DNA of 64,000 nt from positions 1-64,000 of the forward strand of contig NZ_RQVS01000013.1 in the NCBI RefSeq assembly GCF_003865375.1, read 5' to 3'. The notes beneath the pieces are model-generated. The model searched no databases and was not told where the DNA came from. It saw only the letters and a list, made by a program, of their open reading frames with translations. Made by a program: the position numbers and the translations under genes. Source of the DNA: Gulosibacter macacae (GTDB taxonomy: Bacteria > Actinomycetota > Actinomycetes > Actinomycetales > Microbacteriaceae). Below, in pieces: positions 52,604 through 60,782 of this stretch; the stretch's first letter is position 1, and each line of letters opens with the position of its first letter.

Positions 52604-53887
52604 ATGACCACAACGATCACGCAGGTGCGGCTGAAGCAGGGCGAGCAGCACAACCTGCTCCGACTCACCGAAGTTGACGAGGCACCACACCGGCGGCCGA
52701 GCTTTCAAGAACTCAAGCTCAGCGGCTCCGCCTTCAACCCGACGAAGTGGGTGTGGTGGATCCTCCTCACGCTGCTGTTCACCCTCGGCATCCCGATGCT
52801 CGTTGGCATGCTGTGGCAAACCGAAGGTCGGATGCGCCTGTTCTGGAACACCTGGTTCGTCGTGGCGGGCACGCTCATCGTCACGATCGCGCTCATCCTC
52901 ATCTTCGGCAGTATTCGGCAGGCCCAGCAGACTGGCGCCCTGCGCAGGAGCCTGACCCAGCTTGACCAGGCACGCCACGAGATCGGCGAGGTGATCGAGT
53001 CTCGAATCAACCCCGGGATGCGGCACCTCCACACCGGTCGCTTCCTGCTCACCGTGCGCATCGGCGGCTACGAGCACCGAATCGCCCAACTCGCCGGCAG
53101 GGGCCATTTCACCACCGATGCACTCCCCGAAGTGGGCGACCTCGTCGACGCGTGGGTGCTCCCGAACGGCCCGGTCATCGTGCAGGCGCAACGGGCAGTG
53201 CTGCGGAAGCCCTGGGGCCGACCGGTGGTCGATATGCCGGCCCGCGATGTGCAGCAGGCCGCGGCGCGCGTGACGAGCCCGGTGCGCGAACATCCGCTTG
53301 ACCGCATCCGCCTCGTGGCCCCGCCCGAATCTGCCGACCGCCTCGCGCGCACCTGGGCGGCGTGGAATCATGCACGGGCGAATCCGCGCGACTGGTGGTT
53401 CGCGCTCATCGCCTTCGTGCTCGTCGCGCTGCCCGCGGTGGTTGGTATTCCGGCCGGCGCCTGGCAGGAGCCGCGGCGCGAATGGGATCAGACGATCGCC
53501 GATGTCTGGCTCTGGAATACACTTTGGGTTGCCTTCCCCTGGTTTTTTGTGATGCCACTGCTCATCCTGTTTGTGAAGTCCCAACTCGATGGAGCGAGCC
53601 GGACCGCGCTCCACCGCGTGTACCCCACCGAACCCGCAACCGTGCCGAATACCACCGGCTGGATCGTGCGACTGAACTCGAACATTGACACCGAAGACAG
53701 CGTTGCCTCGATTCGGCGGATGCGCGTGCTCTCCGAAGACGGGCAGCTCATCGAGTTCACCAAGGTGAACGGCCAGCCATCGGTCGCGATTGCCGCGCTG
53801 CCGGTCATTGGCGGCGGCGTGCGCATCTGGCAGCTGCGCGATGGGCGCCTGCTTGCCCAAACCGCCCTGCGTGGCACGGGAGCCTAG
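52604..53887 (+). CDS. Paralogous membrane protein B, unknown function
   Basis: 427 residues with the same plan as protein A: two helices, central domain ([48 protein letters not shown]), two helices, C-terminal domain ([33 protein letters not shown]). Best conserved between the copies are the central barrel, the [14 protein letters not shown] stretch and the last 90 residues; the membrane helices differ more. Its stop overlaps the luxS -10 element. Function unknown. Confidence 0.75.
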   Translation: MTTTITQVRLKQGEQHNLLRLTEVDEAPHRRPSFQELKLSGSAFNPTKWVWWILLTLLFTLGIPMLVGMLWQTEGRMRLFWNTWFVVAGTLIVTIALILIFGSIRQAQQTGALRRSLTQLDQARHEIGEVIESRINPGMRHLHTGRFLLTVRIGGYEHRIAQLAGRGHFTTDALPEVGDLVDAWVLPNGPVIVQAQRAVLRKPWGRPVVDMPARDVQQAAARVTSPVREHPLDRIRLVAPPESADRLARTWAAWNHARANPRDWWFALIAFVLVALPAVVGIPAGAWQEPRREWDQTIADVWLWNTLWVAFPWFFVMPLLILFVKSQLDGASRTALHRVYPTEPATVPNTTGWIVRLNSNIDTEDSVASIRRMRVLSEDGQLIEFTKVNGQPSVAIAALPVIGGGVRIWQLRDGRLLAQTALRGTGA

Positions 53888-53890
53888 GCT
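53885..53890 (+). promoter_or_regulatory. -10 element of a leaderless promoter (luxS)
   Basis: TAGGCT, 7 nt, then ATG at 53898. It includes the stop codon of the preceding gene. Confidence 0.5.
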
Positions 53891-53897
53891 TAGACCC

Positions 53898-54365
53898 ATG
53901 CGGATGAACGTGGAATCTTTCAACCTGGACCACCGCGCGGTTGCGGCGCCCTATGTGCGCATTGCCGATCGCAAGCAATTGCCGGGCGGTGACGAACTCG
54001 TGAAGTACGACGTGCGCTTCACCCAGCCGAACACCGAGCACCTCGATACCGAGGCGATCCATTCAATCGAGCACCTCGTTGCCGAACTCATGCGCAACCA
54101 CACCGACAAGCTCATCGACTTCTCGCCAATGGGCTGCCGCACCGGGTTCTACGCGATCACCCTCGGGGTCGAACCCGACGAGTTCCTGCCGCTCCTCGAG
54201 CGCACGCTCACCGACCTCCTCGACGCGGATGCGGTGCCCGCGGCCAACGAAGAACAGTGCGGCTGGGGTGCGCACCACACTCTGCAGGGCGCCAAGGATG
54301 CCGTCGCGGCCTTCTTGCTGCGCCGCGACGACTGGGAACAGGTATTCAAGACCGATGCTGCATAA
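53898..54365 (+). CDS. luxS: S-ribosylhomocysteine lyase
   Basis: 155 residues, full family length. Splits S-ribosylhomocysteine into homocysteine and DPD, the precursor of autoinducer AI-2. Metal ligands intact: HSIEH (His55, His59) and Cys121 (EEQCGWG); catalytic Cys80 in [10 protein letters not shown] and Glu58 are present. Overlaps the nucleosidase gene by 11 nt, giving the complete two-step SAH recycling pathway in one operon. Confidence 0.94.
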   Translation: MRMNVESFNLDHRAVAAPYVRIADRKQLPGGDELVKYDVRFTQPNTEHLDTEAIHSIEHLVAELMRNHTDKLIDFSPMGCRTGFYAITLGVEPDEFLPLLERTLTDLLDADAVPAANEEQCGWGAHHTLQGAKDAVAAFLLRRDDWEQVFKTDAA

Positions 54366-55038
54366 CGTCGCCATTCTCTGCGCCATGCCGGAAGAGGCCG
54401 CGCCCTTCCTCGCAGCAGCAACCGAGCGCGAGGAGTATCCGACGCCGTTTGCCAATGTCGAGGCCGAAGTCGTCATCCTCGACGACCGCGAGGTCACCAT
54501 CGTCACCACCGGCATTGGCCTCGTGGCGGCGGCCACCGCAGCGACCTGGGTGATCGGCGCTCGCGGCGTCGAAGGCATCATCTCGGCTGGCACCTGCGGA
54601 GGCCTCAGCCGCGAGAGCCGCGTCGGTGACGTCGCGATCTCGACCGACTGCACCTACGGCACCGCGGATGCAACCGAGTTCGGCTACGAGCGTGGCCAGG
54701 TGCCGCGCCAGCCCGTGCGCTTCCCCGCATCCCCGCGCCTGGTCGAAGCCGCGCGGCCGAAGGCGCAACTTGTTGGCCGCATCCTCTCGGGCGATACCTT
54801 CGTCACCGCGCGCAATGTCGCCGATATGCGCGAGGCGTTCCCCGACGCTGTTGCCACCGATATGGAATCGTGCGCGATCGCCCAGGTGTGCCATGCGACG
54901 GGCGTCGAGTTCATTTCAATTCGCGGCGTGAGCGACCTGTGTGGGCCGGAAGCCGGCGTCGACTTTCACATTGGCGTTGACGAGGCGGCCGCAGTGAGCG
55001 CCGCCGCCGTGCGCGCGCTCCTGGCGGCGCTCGGCTAG
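54355..55038 (+). CDS. mtnN: 5'-methylthioadenosine/S-adenosylhomocysteine nucleosidase
   Basis: 227 residues. Hydrolyses SAH to S-ribosylhomocysteine and adenine (and MTA likewise), feeding Lux[15 protein letters not shown] at the N-terminus (about 5-18), [25 protein letters not shown] (about 80-88), [31 protein letters not shown] (about 171-201) with the catalytic Glu and Asp. The ATG at 54355 is inside the end of luxS. Its stop shares CTAG with the ktrA stop on the other strand. Confidence 0.92.
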   Translation: MLHNVAILCAMPEEAAPFLAAATEREEYPTPFANVEAEVVILDDREVTIVTTGIGLVAAATAATWVIGARGVEGIISAGTCGGLSRESRVGDVAISTDCTYGTADATEFGYERGQVPRQPVRFPASPRLVEAARPKAQLVGRILSGDTFVTARNVADMREAFPDAVATDMESCAIAQVCHATGVEFISIRGVSDLCGPEAGVDFHIGVDEAAAVSAAAVRALLAALG

Positions 55039-55703
55039 CGCAGCGCCGAGAACTTCTCGACCTCGTCGGTCGTGCCGGCGACGATGATGAGGTCGTGGTT
55101 TGAGATGACGGTGTCGGGCGTCGCATAGGTGAACTCCGACCCCGGCGCTTTCACGCCGACGATGGTGATCTTGTACTTCGTGCGAATGCCCGAGTCGCGC
55201 AGTGAGAGCCCGCGAATCGGCTTCGGCGGGTACATCTTCGCCATCACGAACTCATCGTCGAAAGAGATGAAGTCGAGCATCCGGCCATTGAGCAGGTGCG
55301 CGGTGCGCTCACCAGCCTCAGCCTCGGGATAAATCACGTGGTGTGCGCCGATGCGCTTGAGGATGCGGCCATGCGTCGCCGACATCGCCTTCGCCCAGAT
55401 CTGCGGAATCTTGAGGTCGACGAGGTTCGCTGTGACGAGCACGCTCGCCTCGATCGAGGTGCCGACCGCGACCACGGCGACGGCAAACTCCTGCGCACCG
55501 ATCTGCCGCAGCGCATCAATATTTCGGGCGTCGAGCTGCACCGCGTGGGTGACACGCTCGGCCCACTTCTGCACGAGTTGCGGATCGGTGTCGACGGCGA
55601 GCACTTCGCGGTCTTGCCGCTGCAGCTGGCCAGCGGTCGCGGCACCGAAGCGGCCGAGGCCGATCACGAGCACGGGGGCATTTGACGGGATGGGGTCAGC
55701 CAA
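55035..55703 (-). CDS. ktrA: K+ uptake regulatory subunit (TrkA/KtrA, RCK domain)
   Basis: 222 residues. RCK_N Rossmann domain with VLVIGLGRFGAATA (about 11-24) and VDTDPQLVQ, then RCK_C (TrkA-C, from about 140). Gates the KtrB channel in response to nucleotides. The TTG start at 55703 is chosen: it follows AAAGGA, precedes the conserved domain and overlaps the ktrB stop by 8 nt (TTGGCTGA); the longer reading frame only translates ktrB out of frame. Confidence 0.9.
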   Translation of the reverse strand: MADPIPSNAPVLVIGLGRFGAATAGQLQRQDREVLAVDTDPQLVQKWAERVTHAVQLDARNIDALRQIGAQEFAVAVVAVGTSIEASVLVTANLVDLKIPQIWAKAMSATHGRILKRIGAHHVIYPEAEAGERTAHLLNGRMLDFISFDDEFVMAKMYPPKPIRGLSLRDSGIRTKYKITIVGVKAPGSEFTYATPDTVISNHDLIIVAGTTDEVEKFSALR

Positions 55704-57102
55704 CGATGATCCTTTCCTCGGGCAGACGGTAGAGCTGGCGGCGCTCAGATGAGGCGAGCGCCGCGGCAAAGGTGACGGTGCCGACGCGGCCGAGCCACAT
55801 CGTGACGGCGAGCACCATGGTGGCGGCCGGTGGCGCCTCGGCCGTGAGTCCCGTCGTGAGTCCCACGGTGGCGAACGCACTGATGGTGTCAAACACCGCC
55901 TCGCGTAAGCCGGCGCCGCTGAGTTGCATCACGAGAATCGACGACACCGCGACAATGGTCACGGCCCAGAGCGTGATCGCGACGGCAAGGCGCAAGACAT
56001 CGACCGGGATGCGGCGGCGGAACACCTGCAAATCTTCCACACCGCGCGCCTCGGCAACTGCGGCCAAGAAAAGAATCGCGAGCGTCGTCACCTTGATACC
56101 GCCCGCGGTCGAGGCCGAGCCGCCACCGACAAACATGAGGAGGTCCATCACCACGATCGTTTGATCGTTGAGCGCATTGATATCGACGTTCGCGAAGCCG
56201 CCCGAGCGGGTCATCACCGAGAGGAAACCGCCGGTGAAAATACCGAACGCGGCATCGTGGCCACCGATGGTCTTCGGGTTACTCACCTCGAGCAGCCAAA
56301 TGACTAGCCAACCGAGCAAGAACAGGATGGTCGTGGTCACGATCGTGAGCTTCACGTGCACGCCGAGGTGCTGGCGCGTACGCACCCAGCGGGCGAGCGA
56401 GAAGATAACCGGGAAGCCGAGCGAGCCGAGGAAGACGGCGAGCCCCAAGCATCCGAGGAAATAGGCGTTACCCGCGAAGATCTCGACGCCGCCCGGATTC
56501 GGGGCGAAACCGGTGTTCGTGAAGGCGCTCGCAGCGTAGTAGAACGAGTGGGCTACTGCATCCCACCAGTGTTGGTAGTCATCTGAGGCGATGAACACCG
56601 GCAGAATGAGCAGCGCAATCACCGTCTCAATGACGATGAGTGAGAGGGCGACGGTGACGAGCACGCCACCGACCTCGCCGAGTCGCACCGCCTGCGATTC
56701 CGAGACGGCGCCGCGGTGCAAGCGCAGGGCATTGCCATCGGATGCGGCAATGAGGCGCTGCTTCAGACCGAGTTTGCGGGTGACGACCGTGCCGAGAATC
56801 GAGGCGAGGGTGAGCACGCCCACGGCGCCCACCTCAATGCCGAGGAAGATGACCACATTGCCGAAGGTCGACCAGTGCGTGCCCATGTCGACAACCGATA
56901 GCCCGGTGACGCAGATGGTCGAAACCGCCGTGAACAGCGCCTCGTGGTAGGCCGTTGCCTGGCCATCGGCCGCCGAAATGGGCAACCAGAGCAATAGCGA
57001 CCAGAAGAAAATGATCGCAGTGAACACGAGCACGGCGAAGCGGCTCGGGGACTGCATGCTCACGCCCGCGATGACGTCACGGACTCGCTTGAGCAGGGAC
57101 AT
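55696..57102 (-). CDS. ktrB: K+ uptake channel subunit (TrkH/KtrB family)
   Basis: 468 residues, eight-plus membrane segments in four M1-P-M2 units. Selectivity-filter-like stretches include TAVSTICVTGLSVVD (about 56-70), SAFTNTGFAPNPGG (about 193-206), SVMTRSGGFANVDI and SAFATVGLTTGLT (about 409-421), each holding the key glycine. Imports K+ with KtrA, driven by Na+ or membrane potential. First gene of the pair, with a leaderless-type promoter. Confidence 0.93.
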   Translation of the reverse strand: MSLLKRVRDVIAGVSMQSPSRFAVLVFTAIIFFWSLLLWLPISAADGQATAYHEALFTAVSTICVTGLSVVDMGTHWSTFGNVVIFLGIEVGAVGVLTLASILGTVVTRKLGLKQRLIAASDGNALRLHRGAVSESQAVRLGEVGGVLVTVALSLIVIETVIALLILPVFIASDDYQHWWDAVAHSFYYAASAFTNTGFAPNPGGVEIFAGNAYFLGCLGLAVFLGSLGFPVIFSLARWVRTRQHLGVHVKLTIVTTTILFLLGWLVIWLLEVSNPKTIGGHDAAFGIFTGGFLSVMTRSGGFANVDINALNDQTIVVMDLLMFVGGGSASTAGGIKVTTLAILFLAAVAEARGVEDLQVFRRRIPVDVLRLAVAITLWAVTIVAVSSILVMQLSGAGLREAVFDTISAFATVGLTTGLTAEAPPAATMVLAVTMWLGRVGTVTFAAALASSERRQLYRLPEERIIVG

Positions 57103-57108
57103 GCCTCG

Positions 57109-57114
57109 ATGCTA
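57109..57114 (-). promoter_or_regulatory. -10 element of a leaderless promoter (ktrB-ktrA)
   Basis: Minus-strand TAGCAT, 6 nt, then ATG at 57102. Confidence 0.5.
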
Positions 57115-57260
57115 GTCCTCACCTGAGGGGTGCGATGCACCCGATGCGCGCAAATTGATGAGTGGGCAGTGTACGCCTTCACTTGGAGAAATCGACGCGA
57201 CACCCTACGCTGAGAGCAACTCCCGTTCACATTCGTCACAGGTGGAAGGATCCCGAGAGT

Positions 57261-57461
57261 ATGGCGGCAGACCTGTCAGACATCCGTTTCCTCACGGTGG
57301 CCGAAGTGGCTGAGCTCATGCGCGTGTCGAAAATGACCGTGTACCGAATGATCCACGCGGGTGAGTTGCCTGCTGTGAAGTTCGGTCGCTCATTCCGGGT
57401 GCCTGAGTCTTCTGTACAGGATGCAATCTCCGGCACGGGGCGCAGCGAGCGAACGGCGTAG
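57261..57461 (+). CDS. BldC-like MerR/excisionase-type helix-turn-helix protein
   Basis: 66 residues. FLTVAEVAELMRVSKMTVYRMIHAGELPAVKFGRSFRVPESSV (about 10-52) is the HTH_17 winged fold of BldC and Rv0500A-type proteins. ATG at 57261 follows AAGGA by 10 nt; the upstream ATG at 57162 lacks support. Immediately upstream of bS22, the same order as in mycobacteria and most Actinobacteria (known synteny). Likely a global developmental or growth regulator. Confidence 0.88.
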   Translation: MAADLSDIRFLTVAEVAELMRVSKMTVYRMIHAGELPAVKFGRSFRVPESSVQDAISGTGRSERTA

Positions 57462-57505
57462 TAAGCTCGTCCGAGCGCAATTTCCAAACGACCTGAGGAG
57501 AGCCC

Positions 57506-57604
57506 ATGGGTTCCGTCATCAAGAAGCGTCGCAAGCGCATGTCGAAGAAGAAGCACCGCAAGCTGCTTCGCAAGACTCGCCACCAGCGTCGCAACAAGAA
57601 GTAA
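57506..57604 (+). CDS. Small ribosomal protein bS22 (AURKAIP1/COX24 domain)
   Basis: 32 residues, extremely basic ([20 protein letters not shown] and 12 more), the actinobacterial bS22 described from mycobacterial ribosomes. GAGGAG 5 nt before the ATG. Too short for most gene finders. Followed by a strong terminator. Partner of the BldC-like gene in a conserved pair. Confidence 0.93.
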   Translation: MGSVIKKRRKRMSKKKHRKLLRKTRHQRRNKK

Positions 57605-57614
57605 CACCGAGGTT

Positions 57615-57637
57615 CGCCCCGACATTCTGTCGGGGCG
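57615..57637 (+). terminator. Rho-independent terminator after bS22
   Basis: CGCCCCGACA (57615-57624), TTC loop, TGTCGGGGCG (57628-57637), then TTGCTCGTTT. Confidence 0.85.
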
Positions 57638-57662
57638 TTGCTCGTTTCCGGGGCGAGGCGGT

Positions 57663-57737
57663 GGTCTCGATTCGTCGCTTCGCTCCTACTCGACCAGCCA
57701 CTGTCTGGTTGGTCGAGTAGCGAAGCGTATCGAGACC
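57663..57737 (+). repeat. GGTCTCGATACG-family palindromic repeat, inverted pair
   Basis: GGTCTCGATTCGTCGCTTCG...CTACTCGACCAGCC, 5 bp, then GGTTGGTCGAGTAGCG...TATCGAGACC. Lies after the bS22 terminator. Confidence 0.75.
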
Positions 57738-57753
57738 CCACCGTCGGCGGCCC

Positions 57754-57759
57754 TAAGCT
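57754..57759 (+). promoter_or_regulatory. -10 element of a leaderless promoter (nhaA operon)
   Basis: TAAGCT, 6 nt, then ATG at 57766. Confidence 0.5.
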
Positions 57760-57765
57760 AAGCAA

Positions 57766-59010
57766 ATGGTCCACGTGCAACCGGGTCGGCCCGACGATAC
57801 GTTCTCGCTCAAAGAGCGGCTCAACTCCCGCAAGGTTGGCGGCACGCTCCTGCTCGTCGCCGCACTCATCGCGATGATCCTCGCGAACACCCCGCTCGCG
57901 CCGTTCTATGAGGGCGTCAAGAACTTCGACCTGCCGATCCCTTTCCTCGGCATCGACCACATGTCGGTCGGCCACTGGGCGAGCGACGGCATCCTCGCCA
58001 TCTTCTTCTTCGTCGTCGGCATCGAGCTCAAGCGCGAATTCGTCACCGGCCAACTGCGCGACCCTCGCAAGGCCGCCCTCCCCATCGCCGCAGCCGTCGG
58101 CGGTATGGCCGTGCCTTCGCTCGTCTACGTCGCCGTGGTCGCGAGTTCTGGCGTCGACGCACTGCACGGCTGGGCCGTGCCCGTCGCCACCGACATCGCC
58201 TTCGCGCTCGGCCTCCTCGCCGTGTTCGGCAAGGGCCTGCCCTCGGGCTTCCGCGTGTTCCTCCTCACCCTCGCGGTGATGGATGACCTCCTCGGTATTG
58301 TCGTCATCGCCATCTTCTACACCTCGGCGTTGCAGCTCTGGTGGCTCGTTGCATCCCTTGCGGTTATTGCCCTCTACGCGTTCTGCCTCAAGCGCGGCTG
58401 GAACCAGATCTGGCTGCTCGTGCCACTCGGCATCCTCGCCTGGTACCTCATGCTGCGCTCGGGTGTGCACGCGACCATCGCCGGCGTCTTGCTCGGTCTC
58501 GTCGTTCCCGCGCTCCCGCATCGCGGCCAAGACATCTCGCTCGCCGAAGACCTCGAGCACGACTGGAACGCCATCTCGCAGGGCCTCGCGCTGCCCGTTT
58601 TCGCGTTCTTTGCCGCCGGCGTTCCGTTCGCGGCCGGTGATGGCTCATTCCTGGATGCGCTTGCCAACCCGATCTTCCTCGGCGTGTTCCTGGGTCTATT
58701 CGTCGGCAAGCCCATTGGCATCTTCCTGACGGTGGTGCTTCTGCGAAAGCTGCCGATGTTCGAACTCGACGACAACCTCGACCTCAAGGACGTCGCCGCG
58801 CTCGGTGGCCTCGCCGGCATCGGCTTCACGGTGTCGCTGCTCATCGGTGAACTCGCCTTCCGTGGCCAAGGCATCGATATCGAGTTCGCGCATCTCGGCG
58901 TCATTCTTGGCTCGCTGGCCGCCGCCTTCGTCGCGATCTTCACCCTGCGCTGGCGCGGCCGGGCTGTGCGTACGGTGCCGCTCAGCGATGACGAAATGCT
59001 GCTGCCGTGA
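57766..59010 (+). CDS. nhaA: Na+/H+ antiporter NhaA
   Basis: 414 residues with about 12 helices. FFVVGIELKREFVTGQL (about 81-97), PVATDIAFALG (Asp143) and AVMDDLLGIVVIAIFY (the ion-binding pair Asp173-Asp174) match NhaA; GVHATIAGVLLGL later. Exports Na+ in exchange for H+, protecting against salt and alkali. First gene of a four-gene run (glutaredoxin, DMT transporter, Lrp regulator). With ktrAB nearby this region is rich in cation homeostasis genes. Confidence 0.93.
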   Translation: MVHVQPGRPDDTFSLKERLNSRKVGGTLLLVAALIAMILANTPLAPFYEGVKNFDLPIPFLGIDHMSVGHWASDGILAIFFFVVGIELKREFVTGQLRDPRKAALPIAAAVGGMAVPSLVYVAVVASSGVDALHGWAVPVATDIAFALGLLAVFGKGLPSGFRVFLLTLAVMDDLLGIVVIAIFYTSALQLWWLVASLAVIALYAFCLKRGWNQIWLLVPLGILAWYLMLRSGVHATIAGVLLGLVVPALPHRGQDISLAEDLEHDWNAISQGLALPVFAFFAAGVPFAAGDGSFLDALANPIFLGVFLGLFVGKPIGIFLTVVLLRKLPMFELDDNLDLKDVAALGGLAGIGFTVSLLIGELAFRGQGIDIEFAHLGVILGSLAAAFVAIFTLRWRGRAVRTVPLSDDEMLLP

Positions 59011-59237
59011 TCGTCGACTTCTACGAGCGCCCCGGCTGCCACCTTTGCGAGGATGCGCTCGCGATCGTCGATGAAGAGACCGCTCGCGCCGGTGCCGAGT
59101 TGCGCCGACACAATATTGACGAGGATGCACGCCAGCAGGCCGCGTACGGCGAACTCATCCCGGTGGTCGTCATCGACGGCGAGCCGCACGCGCAGTGGTT
59201 CGTTGAGCGCGAGCGGCTCCGCGCTGCGCTCGCATGA
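59007..59237 (+). CDS. Glutaredoxin-like protein (DUF836/NrdH-like)
   Basis: 76 residues, thioredoxin fold. VDFYERPGCHLCEDAL (residues 3-18) has the redox pair Cys11-x-x-Cys14, and IPVVVIDGEPHAQWFV the cis-Pro strand. GTG start overlaps the nhaA stop as GTGA. Common small thiol-disulfide protein; partner unknown, possibly mycoredoxin-like. Confidence 0.85.
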   Translation: MIVDFYERPGCHLCEDALAIVDEETARAGAELRRHNIDEDARQQAAYGELIPVVVIDGEPHAQWFVERERLRAALA

Positions 59238-60106
59238 AACTGGCAATCGCCGCACTCGTTGCCGCCAACCTCTTTTGGGCCGGAAACTTCGTGTTCTCGC
59301 CCGCCGCCGTCGCGGAGGTCTCGGCCTTCGGGCTGAGCTTTTGGCGCTGGCTGTTCGGGCTGCCGCTCATCTTTGCACTTGCGTGGTTCATTGATCGCCC
59401 GCGCTGGGGTGAGGTGTTGCGCCGCTGGCCAACGCACCTCGGGCAGGCGTTCACCGGCCTCGTCGGCTTCTCGGTGTTCACTTACCTCGCGGTGGAGCAG
59501 ATTTCACCGGTGAACGCCTCGCTCGTGCAGGCGATCAACCCGGCGATGATTCTCTTGCTTTCGTCGTGGATGCTGCGCTCGCGACCGTTGCGCCAAGAAC
59601 TTATCGGCATGGCAATTTCGACCGTTGGTGTCGTGATCGTCTTGCTCGGGCCCGGCGACATTGTCGTCAACCCCGGATCGCTCGGGCTCGGGGTGCTCTA
59701 CATGGTGCTCGCCGTGATCTGCTGGTCGATCTATACCGTGCGGGGCCGCGCGGTTGTCGATCCGCCGCTCACGAGTTCCACCATGCAGGTCGCGTTCGCG
59801 ACACTCATCACCCTGCCGCTCGCCGCAATCTCGGGTGGGCTGAGTCTCGACATCTCGCCGACGGCGCTTGCGAGCATCCTCTACATTGCGATCTTTGCGT
59901 CGGTGGGCGCGCTCGTGGCCTGGAATTTCGGCGTCGCGCGAGTCGGACCGAACGCTGCCGGCGTCTACCTCAACCTCCTTCCGGTGTTCACCGCACTCCT
60001 CGCGGTGCTCTTCGGTGCCCCGCTCACGCTCGCGCAGATCTTCGGCGGCCTCCTCGTGCTCGGCGGCATGGTGCTGGTCACCCGCGCCTCGCGCGAACGC
60101 ATGTGA
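59234..60106 (+). CDS. EamA/DMT-family transporter
   Basis: 290 residues with ten hydrophobic segments in two EamA repeats; SPVNASLVQAINPAMILLLSSWMLRSRPLRQELIGM is the end of the first repeat and GAPLTLAQIFGGLLVLGGMVLV of the second. Probably exports an amino acid or metabolite. ATGA overlap with the glutaredoxin gene; the Lrp regulator directly downstream may control it, since Lrp regulators often govern amino acid exporters. Confidence 0.88.
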   Translation: MKLAIAALVAANLFWAGNFVFSPAAVAEVSAFGLSFWRWLFGLPLIFALAWFIDRPRWGEVLRRWPTHLGQAFTGLVGFSVFTYLAVEQISPVNASLVQAINPAMILLLSSWMLRSRPLRQELIGMAISTVGVVIVLLGPGDIVVNPGSLGLGVLYMVLAVICWSIYTVRGRAVVDPPLTSSTMQVAFATLITLPLAAISGGLSLDISPTALASILYIAIFASVGALVAWNFGVARVGPNAAGVYLNLLPVFTALLAVLFGAPLTLAQIFGGLLVLGGMVLVTRASRERM

Positions 60107-60117
60107 GGATGGACGGT

Positions 60118-60582
60118 ATGCAAGGGCGCACACTCGACGACATTGACCTCGCGCTATTGCGAGCGCTGCGGCAGGATGCTCGCCGCTCGATTCGGCAGCT
60201 CGCCGAAGAAGTGCATATTTCGCGGTCGAGCGCCCACACGCGGGTGCGGGCGCTCATGGATGCGGGGGTCATCACCGGCTTTTCGACTGACGTCGATCTC
60301 GGCAAGGCAGGTTTGCCAGTGCACGCGGTGCTTGCGATTGATACCGGAGCGACGCCTGCTGGGAGCGAGCTCGCGACCGAGCTTGCGAGCATCCCATTTG
60401 TGTCGAAAGTGCTCACGATCGCTGGCGACGTCGACTACATCGTCGAAATTTCGGCGCCGAGCCACGAGGTGCTCAGTGAAATTGTGCTGCGCGGCGTACT
60501 CAAACTGCCGGGCGTCACCTCGGTGCGCACGCACCTCGTGATTGCCGAGCGGGCTCGCGATCCCCTGGGGGCGGTGGACTGA
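60118..60582 (+). CDS. Lrp/AsnC-family transcriptional regulator
   Basis: 154 residues. N-terminal AsnC helix-turn-helix: [50 protein letters not shown]-type order (about 5-55), then the ligand-binding RAM domain with GDVDYIVEISAP (about 106-117). ATG at 60118 has GAGG about 9 nt upstream; ATG at 60109 would be too close to it. Likely senses an amino acid and regulates the adjacent DMT transporter. Confidence 0.87.
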   Translation: MQGRTLDDIDLALLRALRQDARRSIRQLAEEVHISRSSAHTRVRALMDAGVITGFSTDVDLGKAGLPVHAVLAIDTGATPAGSELATELASIPFVSKVLTIAGDVDYIVEISAPSHEVLSEIVLRGVLKLPGVTSVRTHLVIAERARDPLGAVD

Positions 60583-60617
60583 GCTGGCGCAGGCGCAGGG
60601 TGATCCGCGTGGGGGCC

Positions 60618-60692
60618 GTTGCGCGATCTGCACTTTTGGGTTCATTGATGCGCTGTGGAGGGTCAAAGACCCCAAAAGTGCAGATTCCGTAA
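60618..60692 (+). repeat. Hairpin repeat upstream of the DUF559 gene
   Basis: GTTGCGCGATCTGCACTTTT... (60618-60640) pairs imperfectly with ...AAAAGTGCAGATTCCGTAAC (60670-60692); the central 14 bp are perfect. The same left arm recurs at 61663, on the other side of the gene. Confidence 0.75.
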
Positions 60693-60782
60693 CCGCGACC
60701 GCCACGGCTGTGGAAACTGATCCATCCACAGACCCAGACCTGGACGGACCAATTGGCCAACTTATGGGCCAATCCTGGCGCC

